A DNA stretch of 25,420 nucleotides from Treponema sp. UBA6988 (GCA_002448445.1 DJYC01000112.1:12497-37916); one strand, 5' to 3'. Positions 15,603 through 22,683 are shown, counted from the first letter of the stretch. Translations and numbers: made by a program. Notes: generated from the letters alone by a model not told the origin.

Positions 15603-16288
15603 AAAAATCTATTATTTTTTCCACTGTTATAGCAATTGCTTTTTCGATACTTTACGTATCATGTAAACAAAGCGATGTCGCACCGAAAGGCTTTGTCTAT
15701 CTTGCAGAAGCTGTTCCCGATGCGATTCTTGAAATCCGCTACTATTCCACCTACAACTTTGTTGGAGATCGCATTAACGGCTATGAAAAGCCTGTTGCAC
15801 TTCTTACCACCGAAGCGGCAGAGGCTTTGAAAGCTGTGAGCGATGATGTAAAGGCTCAAGGCTACCGCCTCAAAATCTACGATGCATATCGACCTCAGCG
15901 TGCAGTAACGCATTTTATAAATTGGGCTAAAGATACTTCGGACACTAGGATGAAACAGTATTTCTATCCGAACCTTGATAAATCAGTGTTGTTTACTCAG
16001 GGCTACATTGCAGAAAAATCGGGGCACAGTCGTGGGAGTACGGTGGATTTGACATTGTTCGATATGGAGAGTGAAAAAGAGATTGATATGGGTGGCACTT
16101 TCGACTGGTTCGGAATTGAAAGCCATCCCGACTACATGCAAATTTCCGAGGAACAGTATGCAAACCGCATGATTCTTCGAGAAGCTATGCTCCGCCACGG
16201 TTTCAAGCCTCTCGAAGAGGAATGGTGGCACTTTACCCTCAAAGACGAGCCGTATCCCGACACTTACTTTGACTATCCTGTAAAATAG
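15599..16288 (+). CDS. VanX/DdpX-type D-alanyl-D-alanine dipeptidase lipoprotein
   Basis: A zinc dipeptidase of family M15D that hydrolyses D-Ala-D-Ala. The 229-residue precursor has a lipoprotein signal with C22 in YVSC, so the enzyme is predicted to be membrane-anchored outside the cytoplasm. Classical VanX is cytoplasmic, so this one is better placed for turnover of wall-derived dipeptide than for protecting the precursor pool. Key residues are present: R98 in YDAYRPQ, H143 and D150 in SGHSRGSTVD, E208 and H211 in EEEWWHF. GGAGGA precedes the ATG by 7 nt and the start overlaps the vanY-like stop, indicating one mRNA. Confidence 0.9.
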   Translation: MKKSIIFSTVIAIAFSILYVSCKQSDVAPKGFVYLAEAVPDAILEIRYYSTYNFVGDRINGYEKPVALLTTEAAEALKAVSDDVKAQGYRLKIYDAYRPQRAVTHFINWAKDTSDTRMKQYFYPNLDKSVLFTQGYIAEKSGHSRGSTVDLTLFDMESEKEIDMGGTFDWFGIESHPDYMQISEEQYANRMILREAMLRHGFKPLEEEWWHFTLKDEPYPDTYFDYPVK

Positions 16289-16311
16289 AAAAAACATAAG
16301 GAGAAATTTTC

Positions 16312-17358
16312 ATGGAAACAACGAAGAAAACATTTCGTTTTGCAATGTTAGTTTTACTCGCAACATTTGCATCATTTATTTTTGTTTCCTGTGCAAGTAC
16401 TCCTCGCACAGGAAAAGGTGCGCTCTCACTTTGGAATGATGACGCGCCTGCAAAGAAGGCTCTCTTTTCTTATGTGTCTGCTGTCACCACCAGGAACTCT
16501 CCTGACTTTATCCCTGTTGAGCGCAGAATCGCTGCATTTGACCTTGACGGAACTCTTTTTTGCGAGACAAATCCCACTTACTTTGATTTCCAGCTCTTTA
16601 TTCATCGCGTGCTTGACGATCCGAATTACACACCTTCGCAGGAGCAGCGTGCACTGGCTGAGGATTTCCGAAGGACGGGAAGAGTGCCTCCTTTAGGAGC
16701 GGAATATGAGCGGATGCTTGCAAGTGTGTACAAAGGCTTTACACTCAAAGAATTTGATTCCTATGTGCGCTCATTCATGCAGACTGATCAGCCTGGCTAC
16801 AAGAATCTCAAGCGGGCGGACGCTTTCTATAAGCCGATGGTGGAAGTTGTGAACTATCTTGTGCAGAACGGATTCACTGTGTATGTCTCCAGTGGAACGA
16901 ACCGCCTTATCCTTCGAGCCTTAGTATGCGATGCCCTTGGACTGCCGCCAAAGCAGGTTATAGGCTCCGATAATGTGCTTGTTGCTATGAATCAGGATGG
17001 AAAGGATGGGTTGGATTATACTTTCAGTAAAGATGACGACGTTTTGCTTGGCGGTGTGAATATTATCAAGAACTTGCAGATGAACAAGGTTTCCACAATT
17101 GTAAAGGAAATCGGCTATCAACCGGTTCTTGCTTTCGGAAACAGCCTTACAGATGCTAGCATGGTGAACTACACCATTCACAACAACGAATACAAGTCGC
17201 TTGGCTTTATGCTCTGTTGCGACGACATTGAGCGTGAGTACGGCAATATAACCAAAGCCGACAAGATGCGATCGGACTGTGCTGCAAACGGATGGATCCC
17301 CATCTCCATGAAAAATGACTGGAAGACCATTTATGGCATCGGCATCGAAAAAAAATGA
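16312..17358 (+). CDS. HAD-superfamily phosphatase lipoprotein
   Basis: A 348-residue lipoprotein (lipobox FVSC, C27) with a complete haloacid-dehalogenase phosphatase core: motif I FDLDGT (D77, D79), motif II SSGTN (193-197), a lysine region for motif III, and motif IV GNSLTD (276-281). The long cap between motifs I and II (about 85-185) contains PTYFDFQLFIHRV and PPLGAEYERML. The substrate is unknown. It starts 23 nt after the VanX-like gene behind AAGGAG with 8-nt spacing, so it is the third gene of a lipoprotein operon with two peptidoglycan peptidases. A role in processing a phosphorylated wall or nucleotide metabolite is only a guess. Confidence 0.85.
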   Translation: METTKKTFRFAMLVLLATFASFIFVSCASTPRTGKGALSLWNDDAPAKKALFSYVSAVTTRNSPDFIPVERRIAAFDLDGTLFCETNPTYFDFQLFIHRVLDDPNYTPSQEQRALAEDFRRTGRVPPLGAEYERMLASVYKGFTLKEFDSYVRSFMQTDQPGYKNLKRADAFYKPMVEVVNYLVQNGFTVYVSSGTNRLILRALVCDALGLPPKQVIGSDNVLVAMNQDGKDGLDYTFSKDDDVLLGGVNIIKNLQMNKVSTIVKEIGYQPVLAFGNSLTDASMVNYTIHNNEYKSLGFMLCCDDIEREYGNITKADKMRSDCAANGWIPISMKNDWKTIYGIGIEKK

Positions 17359-17383
17359 AAAATCCCTGATACTGTGATATAAT
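17355..17383 (+). promoter_or_regulatory. Putative promoter upstream of the truncated sensor fragment
   Basis: ATGAAA, a 17-bp spacer and consensus TATAAT (17378-17383). It overlaps the stop codon of the HAD gene. It would now drive only the 17431 fragment. Confidence 0.4.
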
Positions 17384-17430
17384 TTCAAAGAACTTCGAAA
17401 AAATATCATTTGTAAAGAGCAAATTCTTTT

Positions 17431-17565
17431 ATGGAAGAATCAATAAAAATCCGCGGATTTCATTCCATGCGGATAAGGATTTCCGTCCTCATTATTCTGG
17501 CTGCACTCATTCTTACAGTGTCAATTTCATTTGTTGCCCTAAGTCTTTTTACCCGGCACAATTAA
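17431..17565 (+). pseudogene. N-terminal fragment of a membrane sensor protein
   Basis: Forty-four codons, MEESIKIRGFHSMRIRISVL then a hydrophobic helix and SFVALSLF, ending at TAA 17563-17565. This is the usual beginning of a chemoreceptor or sensor: a cytoplasmic basic start plus first transmembrane helix. The rest of the gene is absent; the sequence switches near 17548 to the leucine-rich-repeat remnant. No strong ribosome-binding site is seen. Which sensor family it came from cannot be decided. Confidence 0.6.
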
Positions 17566-17808
17566 AATCATAGAGGAAGACGCATTCTGGAGCAGCGGAA
17601 AACTTTCAAAAGTTACAATCGAAGAAGCGTAAAAGAAATCGGTGCCAGTGCCTTCCTTGGAACCGGCATCAAAAAGCTTAAAGTCCCCGAAAGCGTCGTA
17701 AAATTTGGCGAAAACATAACAGACAAAAATGTCGTGTGGGTTGTAAAAAAAGGAAGTGCAGCCCATGACCATGCAGTGAGAAGCAAATACAAAGTCGAGT
17801 TCTTCTAA
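17549..17808 (+). pseudogene. BspA-like leucine-rich-repeat protein, 3' remnant with frameshift
   Basis: The frame from 17549 reads LPGTIKIIEEDAFWSSGKLS and KVTIEEA, then stops. Restoring one G near 17628 (GAAGAAGCG to GAAGAAGGCG) gives EEGVKEIGASAFLGTGIKKL, VPESVVKFGENITDK and a C terminus ending SKYKVEFF at TAA 17806-17808. The LRR_5 periodicity (IxxIxxxAFxxx..LxxVxIP) matches the intact LRR lipoprotein at 20194-21138. The 5' end is missing, replaced by the sensor fragment, and one base is lost, so it is dead. Confidence 0.8.
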
Positions 17809-17819
17809 CTTCCGATGCC

Positions 17820-18434
17820 TTATTCCCCAAACCTGCGGATAAGTTCTTCGTGACCATTGCAACCTGTCTTTGAGTAAATGCGCGAAAGATAGTTTTCAAG
17901 AGAACGGTTTGCTATGCTCAGTTCACTTGCAATTTGTATCTTGCTCTTTCGCTCCAGAATCAGCTTAAAGATGTTCTGCTCCTGCTTTGTAAAACTGTCC
18001 AGCATGGTTCTGTAGGTAAAAAGTGAGGGAACAAGATTCTGCTGCACATAACTTTCGCCGCCAAGAACAATTTTTATTGCGTTCAGAAGTTCGGGTTCAG
18101 GGGCAGATTTTGAGACAAAACCCTTAGCTCCGTTTTCCAGGGCAATAGAGACAATTCCGGGTTTGGCAAACATTGAATAGACCAGTATTTTTATAGAAGG
18201 AAATTTTTTGCAAACTTCGCGCATAATGTCTATTCCGCTTTCTTCACCCAAGAATAAATCCAGTATGAGGATTTGAGGAAGCTTATTTGTTTCTGAAAGC
18301 TCCGAAAGCTTTTGCATAGCCTCGTCCGTTTTAAAAGCAAAGCCCATGCAGTCAAAACCACTTTGCTCCGTAAGAAGCTGCCTTATTCCCAAGTTTGTAA
18401 GGGTGTGGTCTTCTATAACAAAGAATGTGTACAT
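17820..18434 (-). CDS. NarL/FixJ-family response regulator
   Basis: The 204-residue protein has a receiver domain (1-120): acidic pair E8/D9 in VIEDH, phospho-acceptor D59 in LILDLFLGE, switch residue in VYSMF near 87, K109 in FVSKS. A LuxR-type helix-turn-helix follows (about 143-204; FTKQEQNIFKLILERKSKIQ, then IASELSIANRSLENYLSRIY). It is a DNA-binding partner for the adjacent histidine kinase. ATG 18432-18434 directly follows TGA, and its upstream ribosome-binding sequence is GA followed by nine Gs. The run is at the kinase's 3' end, so tract length can affect both genes. It may act on the shared upstream element found before three genes here. Confidence 0.92.
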   Translation of the reverse strand: MYTFFVIEDHTLTNLGIRQLLTEQSGFDCMGFAFKTDEAMQKLSELSETNKLPQILILDLFLGEESGIDIMREVCKKFPSIKILVYSMFAKPGIVSIALENGAKGFVSKSAPEPELLNAIKIVLGGESYVQQNLVPSLFTYRTMLDSFTKQEQNIFKLILERKSKIQIASELSIANRSLENYLSRIYSKTGCNGHEELIRRFGE

Positions 18435-19260
18435 TCACCCCCCCCCTCACTTTATGTATAGTATCGTTCTTTTTCATAATGTTTATTTGCGTTCCGTCTC
18501 CTATTGCAGAGCTTATACTGATTTTTGCCCCTATTAAAGCAGCCCGCCTTTCCATTCCCGAAAGACCAAAATGCTTCTGCCCTGTTGCAAAGAGGATGTT
18601 CTTTTTGGGTTCAAAGCCTTTTCCATCGTCCGTAATAAAAATGTAAAGCCCCTTTTCTTCGTTACCGCTTTCGTTCCTGAGCATTACGGTAGCTTCGCTT
18701 GCCTCTGCATGCTTAAGGATATTGGTAAGAGCCTCCTGCACGATTCTGTAAAGGTTAAGCCCTTCGTCTGCCGTAAGAAAAGAAGTGTCCGTTCCGTCTA
18801 TAAGCGTAAAGCGGAATTCTATCCCGCTCTTTTCTGCAGACTCCGCGCAAAGGCTCATAAGGTTGGCGGCAAGATCGTTCTGGGTTATGTCCGGCGGGGC
18901 AAGATTGTAGCTCATGGCCCTAACCTGCTGAATTGTCGCTCCCAGTATGGATGAAATTTGGGGCATCAGTTCACTGGCATTCTTCTTTTCGGAAAGGCTT
19001 TTGCAGTAACGCAAGTCCTGAGCCACAGTGTCGTGAAGTTCCCGGGCAATACGGCTTCTTTCTTCCTCCTGACCCCGAATCGTATACGATATGTATTCGT
19101 TCGAGGCATGAAGGTTCTTTTTGTCCTTGATGAATTTGATGAGGAAAATCACGGCGCAAAAAAGCAACACGAAAAACAGCACATCAATCACGAGGAAGAA
19201 AACTGTGTAATTGTGCAGAATGCTTTCTAGTTCTGCAATTTCCTGTGTTTTATCCATCAT
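18352..19260 (-). CDS. NarL-type sensor histidine kinase
   Basis: A membrane histidine kinase with one transmembrane helix (about residues 18-44) and almost no extracytoplasmic domain. A HisKA_3 dimerisation domain carries phospho-acceptor H76 in RSRIARELHDTVAQ. The HATPase domain has an N box (IVQEALTNILKHA), G1 (TDDGKGF) and G2 (GLSGMERRA). The domain ends at about residue 270 (GDGTQINIM). In this sequence a G9 tract (18438-18446) carries the frame on for about 28 unrelated codons, overlapping the regulator gene by 83 nt. With G8 the kinase would stop at TGA 18435-18437, abutting the regulator ATG, which is the more natural end. With so little sensor domain, the neighbouring ECF-like protein may supply sensing (inference). 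Confidence 0.9.
   Translation of the reverse strand: MMDKTQEIAELESILHNYTVFFLVIDVLFFVLLFCAVIFLIKFIKDKKNLHASNEYISYTIRGQEEERSRIARELHDTVAQDLRYCKSLSEKKNASELMPQISSILGATIQQVRAMSYNLAPPDITQNDLAANLMSLCAESAEKSGIEFRFTLIDGTDTSFLTADEGLNLYRIVQEALTNILKHAEASEATVMLRNESGNEEKGLYIFITDDGKGFEPKKNILFATGQKHFGLSGMERRAALIGAKISISSAIGDGTQINIMKKNDTIHKVRGGVNVHILCYRRPHPYKLGNKAASYGAKWF
18438..18446 (-). repeat. Homopolymeric G9 tract at the kinase/regulator junction
   Basis: Nine consecutive Gs on the coding strand between GTGA and TGAATG. Changes of one base alter the kinase C terminus (G8: stop at TGA before the regulator ATG; G9: read-through to 18352; G10: eight extra residues GECTHSLL then stop). They also change the ribosome-binding region of the regulator. 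Poly-G tracts are known phase-variation sites in Treponema pallidum. Confidence 0.85.
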
Positions 19261-19295
19261 ATTAAATCACTGCAACCCAAAGCAAGTTTATCACA

Positions 19296-19324
19296 ACCGC
19301 AGAAAATTTGCCACCGCAGAAAAT
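19296..19324. repeat. 12-bp direct repeat in the kinase 5' leader
   Basis: ACCGCAGAAAAT occurs at 19296-19307 and 19313-19324, 17 bp apart, between the kinase promoter and its ATG. It could be an operator pair or a small duplication. Confidence 0.5.
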
Positions 19325-19356
19325 GACGGGTTACTCAAGGATAGCAGGATGATAAA

Positions 19357-19442
19357 ATTATAACAGAAGCAAAAAAACTTGTAGTGAGTAGGAACGCACA
19401 AAAACTTGTGAAAATTTACATAAAAAACTGTGAAAAATTCAC
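19357..19442 (-). promoter_or_regulatory. Shared upstream element and promoter, copy A (kinase operon)
   Basis: On the minus strand the conserved block (GTGAATTTTTCAC ... TACTCACTACA) occupies about 19381-19442. It ends at ACTACA, then 17 bp, then consensus TATAAT (19357-19362). It matches copies B and C at about 53 of 62 positions, with the central TGTGCGCACA palindrome degraded. Its distal edge overlaps the stop codon of the ECF-like gene. Confidence 0.7.
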
Positions 19443-20056
19443 AGTGTCCGCTTCATAATCTTGTATATGCCCCAACCCGCGATGGTTGCAATAAGCCTGT
19501 CCGCAAAAGAGACCGGAACTTGGGCGAGTATGCAGGAAAGAAAGAGGCTGAACCTTTGCCGCAAAAAGGCATCGGTAAATTTCTTGATGGGGCTCATCAT
19601 GTCGGGTATATTACGGTATCTTAGGTGGAAGTAATCGATTATGCCGCCCGCGAGTACAGAGCAGGCAGAGGAAATCATTGCAATAAGAAAGAGGTAAAGA
19701 AGAGTTATAAGCGGGCTAATTTCAAATTCATCCTTGCGCCTTGCAACAAACCAGCTTGAAAATACAATCAGTATTCCGCAGATTGTGTACATCATCATAA
19801 AAATATCAAAGGAACCAGTTTTAAACATCCATATAAACGAGTTGATAATGTTGTAGGAAATCTGAACAAAAAGTGCCGGCAAAAGCCCAGCATAAAAGAG
19901 CACCGCCAAGGTAAAAATAGTGTCCATAAAAAGCGGAAGCCTAAGCGTATCATAAAAGACAAAGACGGAGAGGAAGTTAAGCGCAAGTGCCAGAACGCAG
20001 ATGACGGTAAGCTTTATTGCACGCATGGCAGGACTACTGAATTTGCTATCTTCCAT
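19439..20056 (-). CDS. ECF transporter S-component-like integral membrane protein
   Basis: A 205-residue, almost wholly hydrophobic protein with five or six membrane helices. The pattern LPLFMDTIFTLAVLFYAGLL (helix 2) and a closing VSFADRLIATIAGWGIYKIM is typical of ECF-type substrate-binding S components and of related 5-6 TM sensory modules. No ECF ATPase or T subunit is in the window, so transport would need subunits encoded elsewhere. Its position just upstream of a kinase that has only one membrane helix suggests a sensory partner. Basic C-terminal residues (KIMKRTL) face the cytoplasm. It has its own promoter; no Shine-Dalgarno precedes the ATG. Ligand unknown. Confidence 0.75.
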   Translation of the reverse strand: MEDSKFSSPAMRAIKLTVICVLALALNFLSVFVFYDTLRLPLFMDTIFTLAVLFYAGLLPALFVQISYNIINSFIWMFKTGSFDIFMMMYTICGILIVFSSWFVARRKDEFEISPLITLLYLFLIAMISSACSVLAGGIIDYFHLRYRNIPDMMSPIKKFTDAFLRQRFSLFLSCILAQVPVSFADRLIATIAGWGIYKIMKRTL

Positions 20057-20062
20057 ACTTAT

Positions 20063-20091
20063 ACTATAGTATGGTTTTGATTAAAAGTCCA
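20063..20091 (-). promoter_or_regulatory. Promoter of the ECF-like gene
   Basis: On the minus strand TGGACT, a 17-bp spacer and TATAGT, followed by ATAAGT and the ATG. It is another promoter with its -10 six bases from the start codon. Confidence 0.5.
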
Positions 20092-20127
20092 TAGCAAATT
20101 ACAGACAGATTAAAGGATAAGAAAGAT

Positions 20128-20183
20128 AAAGCCAGCCCCCGCCGTAACGCGGATAAAGCAGTAAAGCTTTTTGGACTGGCTTT
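20128..20183 (-). terminator. Probable terminator after the LRR lipoprotein gene
   Basis: AAAGCCAG and CTGGCTTT form a perfect 8-bp outer stem, beginning about 10 nt after the LRR stop codon. Inside, AAGC/GCTT and a G/C-rich part can fold further. The T run after the stem is short (three Ts then A), so termination strength is uncertain. Confidence 0.5.
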
Positions 20184-20193
20184 TGCAAAAGGA

Positions 20194-21138
20194 TTAGCGG
20201 GCAGCTGGTTCTTTGCAGCAGGAAATATCGCCCTGGTACTTGGAACTTGTGTAGTAAGCGTTTTTGTAGCCGGAAGCGTTTATCTTCTTTCTGAGTGCAA
20301 TCGTCATTGTACCCCAATTATTGCATCCTGCAAAGGAATTCCAACCGTATGCAACTGCACCATCGCGGCTTGCAATGGAAACGTCTTTGAGCGGATTGTA
20401 TGCAAATGCCTTATTACCTGTATTCTTAAGACTTGAAGGAATGTTGAAAGAAGAAATGTTGCAGGTAGAAAAGGCTTCTGCCCCAATTGATGTAACACCT
20501 TCTGGAATTTCTACGGTAGAAAGCCGTGTGTTGTAAAAGCAACCGTCGGGAATGGAAGTAATACCATTAGGCAGAGTTAGTTTGGAAAGCGCAGAACCTG
20601 CAAACTGATGCGTGCCAACGAATTTTTCAAAGCCGGACGGAATTGTAATTTCCTTTACCTTTGAGTCTTTGAAAGCCTGGCCTGCTATAGTCTTAAGACC
20701 GCTGCTCAAAGAAATTTCCGAAGCATAACAGCCATAAAAAGCACTCGCTTCTATTGATGTTACAGAAGACGGCAAAACCACGGACGCAATGTTTTTGATG
20801 TCGTTAAAAGCATCTTTACCAATGGTTTTTACCTTAAGCCCTTCTATTTCTTCCGGGATGACTACGTTGCCGCGCGAACCAATGTACCTCTGGATTACAA
20901 CACCTGTACCGTCAACCGTTGTCTCGTAGATAAAGTCTGTTGCAGCATTTGGATCTTTTGTATCCACAATGTTAACTTCTACAACTTCCTCCGCCTCCTC
21001 TCCTCCGGCAGATTCCGCAGCAGCCTTTGCTTCCTTTTTGTCCTGCTTCTTGCCTTTTCCTCCGCAAGAGAACAAAACCACACCCGATGCCAAAACTGCA
21101 AGAACTATTGCAGCCCTTCTAAGACCTGTAAGTTTCAT
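20194..21138 (-). CDS. BspA-like leucine-rich-repeat lipoprotein
   Basis: A 314-residue lipoprotein (lipobox LFSC, C25). A Lys/Glu/Ala-rich linker (about 28-55) is followed by some eight LRR_5 (BspA/TpLRR) repeats, for example GLKVKTIGKDAF, SVTSIEASAF, GLKTIAGQAF, GITSIPDGCF and GVTSIGAEAF. The C terminus (about 265-314) lacks the repeat. Such proteins are exposed surface adhesins or scaffolds in oral and gut treponemes and Bacteroidota; the binding partner is unknown. The ATG has GGGG 7 nt upstream. Its promoter carries the shared element copy B, grouping it with the kinase/regulator pair and the coiled-coil protein. A dead relative lies at 17549-17808. Confidence 0.88.
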   Translation of the reverse strand: MKLTGLRRAAIVLAVLASGVVLFSCGGKGKKQDKKEAKAAAESAGGEEAEEVVEVNIVDTKDPNAATDFIYETTVDGTGVVIQRYIGSRGNVVIPEEIEGLKVKTIGKDAFNDIKNIASVVLPSSVTSIEASAFYGCYASEISLSSGLKTIAGQAFKDSKVKEITIPSGFEKFVGTHQFAGSALSKLTLPNGITSIPDGCFYNTRLSTVEIPEGVTSIGAEAFSTCNISSFNIPSSLKNTGNKAFAYNPLKDVSIASRDGAVAYGWNSFAGCNNWGTMTIALRKKINASGYKNAYYTSSKYQGDISCCKEPAAR

Positions 21139-21184
21139 AAAATACCCCGCGCTTAAAGTCCGCCGACTGTTTAATCTTAAGCCT

Positions 21185-21270
21185 ATTTTAGATTAGAATT
21201 CGTTTTCTGTAGTGAGCATGTGCGCACAAAAACAAATGAAAATTTACATAAAATTCTGTGAAAAATTCAC
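21185..21270 (-). promoter_or_regulatory. Shared upstream element and promoter, copy B (LRR lipoprotein)
   Basis: On the minus strand GTGAATTTTTCAC (13-nt dyad), a central A/T block, the palindrome TGTGCGCACA (21219-21228) and CTCACTACA, then 17 bp from ACTACA to TAAAAT (21185-21190). It differs from copy C at only two or three positions over about 59. Similarity to copy C continues into the transcript (AATAGGCTT...AACAGTCGG...TTTAA). Confidence 0.75.
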
Positions 21271-21366
21271 AAGTATTAAATTTCTTTTTCTTGGAATTGA
21301 TGTTTTGCACGCTGAAGACTCTTACCTTCGCTTGCATTAGTCGTTTTAGCAAATGACATATTGTTG

Positions 21367-22554
21367 CTACTGCTTTTTCCAAGAACTATTGTACCAGGTT
21401 TTTGTACAAGAAAGTTTTTCGTCATAGTAGAAACGCTCAAATTTAAGCAATTTTGATCCTCCCTCCTGATAGGAAAATATAAACCAGATTCCTTCATTGC
21501 AATGATTGTAGACAACAATATTGTCATCATCACTTGCAATGTACGCACCTGTCCCGATACCTCCATCTGCGAAGGTAACGCTTGCCGTGCCATTTTCTCC
21601 GAATGTTATTGAAGCAGTTAAATCACGGCTCCATTTTCCTTTGAAAGTCTCACCAATTACTTCTTTTGCTTTTTCTGCATCAAAGGTTGCGCCTTGCTTT
21701 ATGTAAACTACAGGAACATTGTACGAAGCAGGGGATGAATGCTTCAATGCACCTTCTTTATCAACCTGATACAGTACAGAACCATCATCAAAATAGCGGA
21801 AACACAAATCATCGTTGCCACCTATCTTACCCTTCTGCCCTTTTACCGTTATAGTTCTTTTTTTTGCATTGATTTTGTAGTTGTTAGCTCCAAAGAAAAA
21901 ACCATCTTTAGCAAACACAACGGACATATCATTTTTAAGCTTTTTTGAGTTACCAACATCTTTTTTATGCCACAAGCCAAGGGAAATAAATGAATAGTTT
22001 TGACCAGCAACAACATCCCACTCAGACTTATAGTTTTCAGTGAAATTCCTTGCCTCTTTTTCAATAGATTTTATCTGCCTCTCCCGAATTTTTTCATGCG
22101 CCTTCTGAGGGCAGCCATGTAATACAGAAACAAAAATTGCAATAGGTATTCCATACAGAATAATACAGCGGAACACCTTGCCTTTATGACGCATTATAAT
22201 ATTCTGGATGATCGACACCACAAAACCCATCATCGTTTCTATAACAATCCCCAAATTTGGCAGAGGAGAGATCGTCCAACCTTTATTTTTAATCCCCAGA
22301 TTTATTACATAAGTAATAATTTCTATAAAACACCCCCAACATATCGTCATTACTAATGTCCTGAAGGCTACAGCAAAAAAGTCATCGCGATAATACCAAA
22401 GGCCCTCTCTTTCTGCTGTAATTGCAGCTTCTCTTTCCTCATCAATAGTCTGCTGTCCTGATTGTGCATAACAACGCTCACTACAATATCCATCACCATA
22501 ATTTAACTGACGGTACATTCCACAATACTTACACTGCCCATAATTATCTGACAT
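21367..22554 (-). CDS. Zinc-ribbon membrane protein, function unknown
   Basis: A 395-residue protein I cannot assign. The N terminus MSDNYGQCKYCGMYRQLNYG has CxxC, and a second pair (YCSERC) completes a short zinc-finger-like module within 27 residues. Three hydrophobic helices follow at about 58-85, 95-125 and 132-150. A charged helix (KAHEKIRERQIKSIEKEARN) leads into a C-terminal, probably beta-rich domain (about 190-395) with IKQGATFDAEKAKEVIGETF, GKWSRDLTASITFGENGTAS and KLLKFERFYYD, reminiscent of lipocalin-like 'GKW' domains. The start ATG 22554 has an excellent AAGGAGG 6 nt upstream; the longer in-frame start does not. It is co-directional with the LRR gene but separated from it by a promoter. 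Confidence 0.82.
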   Translation of the reverse strand: MSDNYGQCKYCGMYRQLNYGDGYCSERCYAQSGQQTIDEEREAAITAEREGLWYYRDDFFAVAFRTLVMTICWGCFIEIITYVINLGIKNKGWTISPLPNLGIVIETMMGFVVSIIQNIIMRHKGKVFRCIILYGIPIAIFVSVLHGCPQKAHEKIRERQIKSIEKEARNFTENYKSEWDVVAGQNYSFISLGLWHKKDVGNSKKLKNDMSVVFAKDGFFFGANNYKINAKKRTITVKGQKGKIGGNDDLCFRYFDDGSVLYQVDKEGALKHSSPASYNVPVVYIKQGATFDAEKAKEVIGETFKGKWSRDLTASITFGENGTASVTFADGGIGTGAYIASDDDNIVVYNHCNEGIWFIFSYQEGGSKLLKFERFYYDEKLSCTKTWYNSSWKKQ

Positions 22555-22599
22555 ACAGATCCTCCTTTGTGCTGCTATTTTATTTCCATAGTGCATATT

Positions 22600-22683
22600 T
22601 TATGTTTTATTTCCGCAGGCACACCTTTTTTCGTAGTCAAAACATCCCCCACACAATTTACATATTCTTATTGTTAGGTTCAA
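22600..22683 (-). CDS. Possible zinc-knuckle microprotein or gene remnant
   Basis: A short frame from TTG 22683 reads LNLTIRICKLCGGCFDYEKR, then CACGNKT and a stop. Two cysteine knuckles (CKLCG and CACG) 11-12 residues apart make a classic zinc-ribbon pattern. There is no ATG and no clear ribosome-binding site, so it may be the N-terminal relic of a second zinc-ribbon protein. It lies 45 nt upstream of the zinc-ribbon membrane-protein gene on the same strand. Confidence 0.3.
   Translation of the reverse strand: MNLTIRICKLCGGCFDYEKRCACGNKT

Noticed and set aside
14931..16288. Complete vancomycin-resistance cluster
   Set aside because: Only VanY- and VanX-like genes are present; no VanH dehydrogenase or VanA/B ligase is in the window, and the nearby two-component pair is NarL-type, not VanRS (OmpR-type).
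21276..21359. 27-codon minus frame MSFAKTTNASEGKSLQRAKH downstream of the zinc-ribbon gene
   Set aside because: No ribosome-binding site and too short to judge; kept only as a note because it begins 8 nt after the stop codon.
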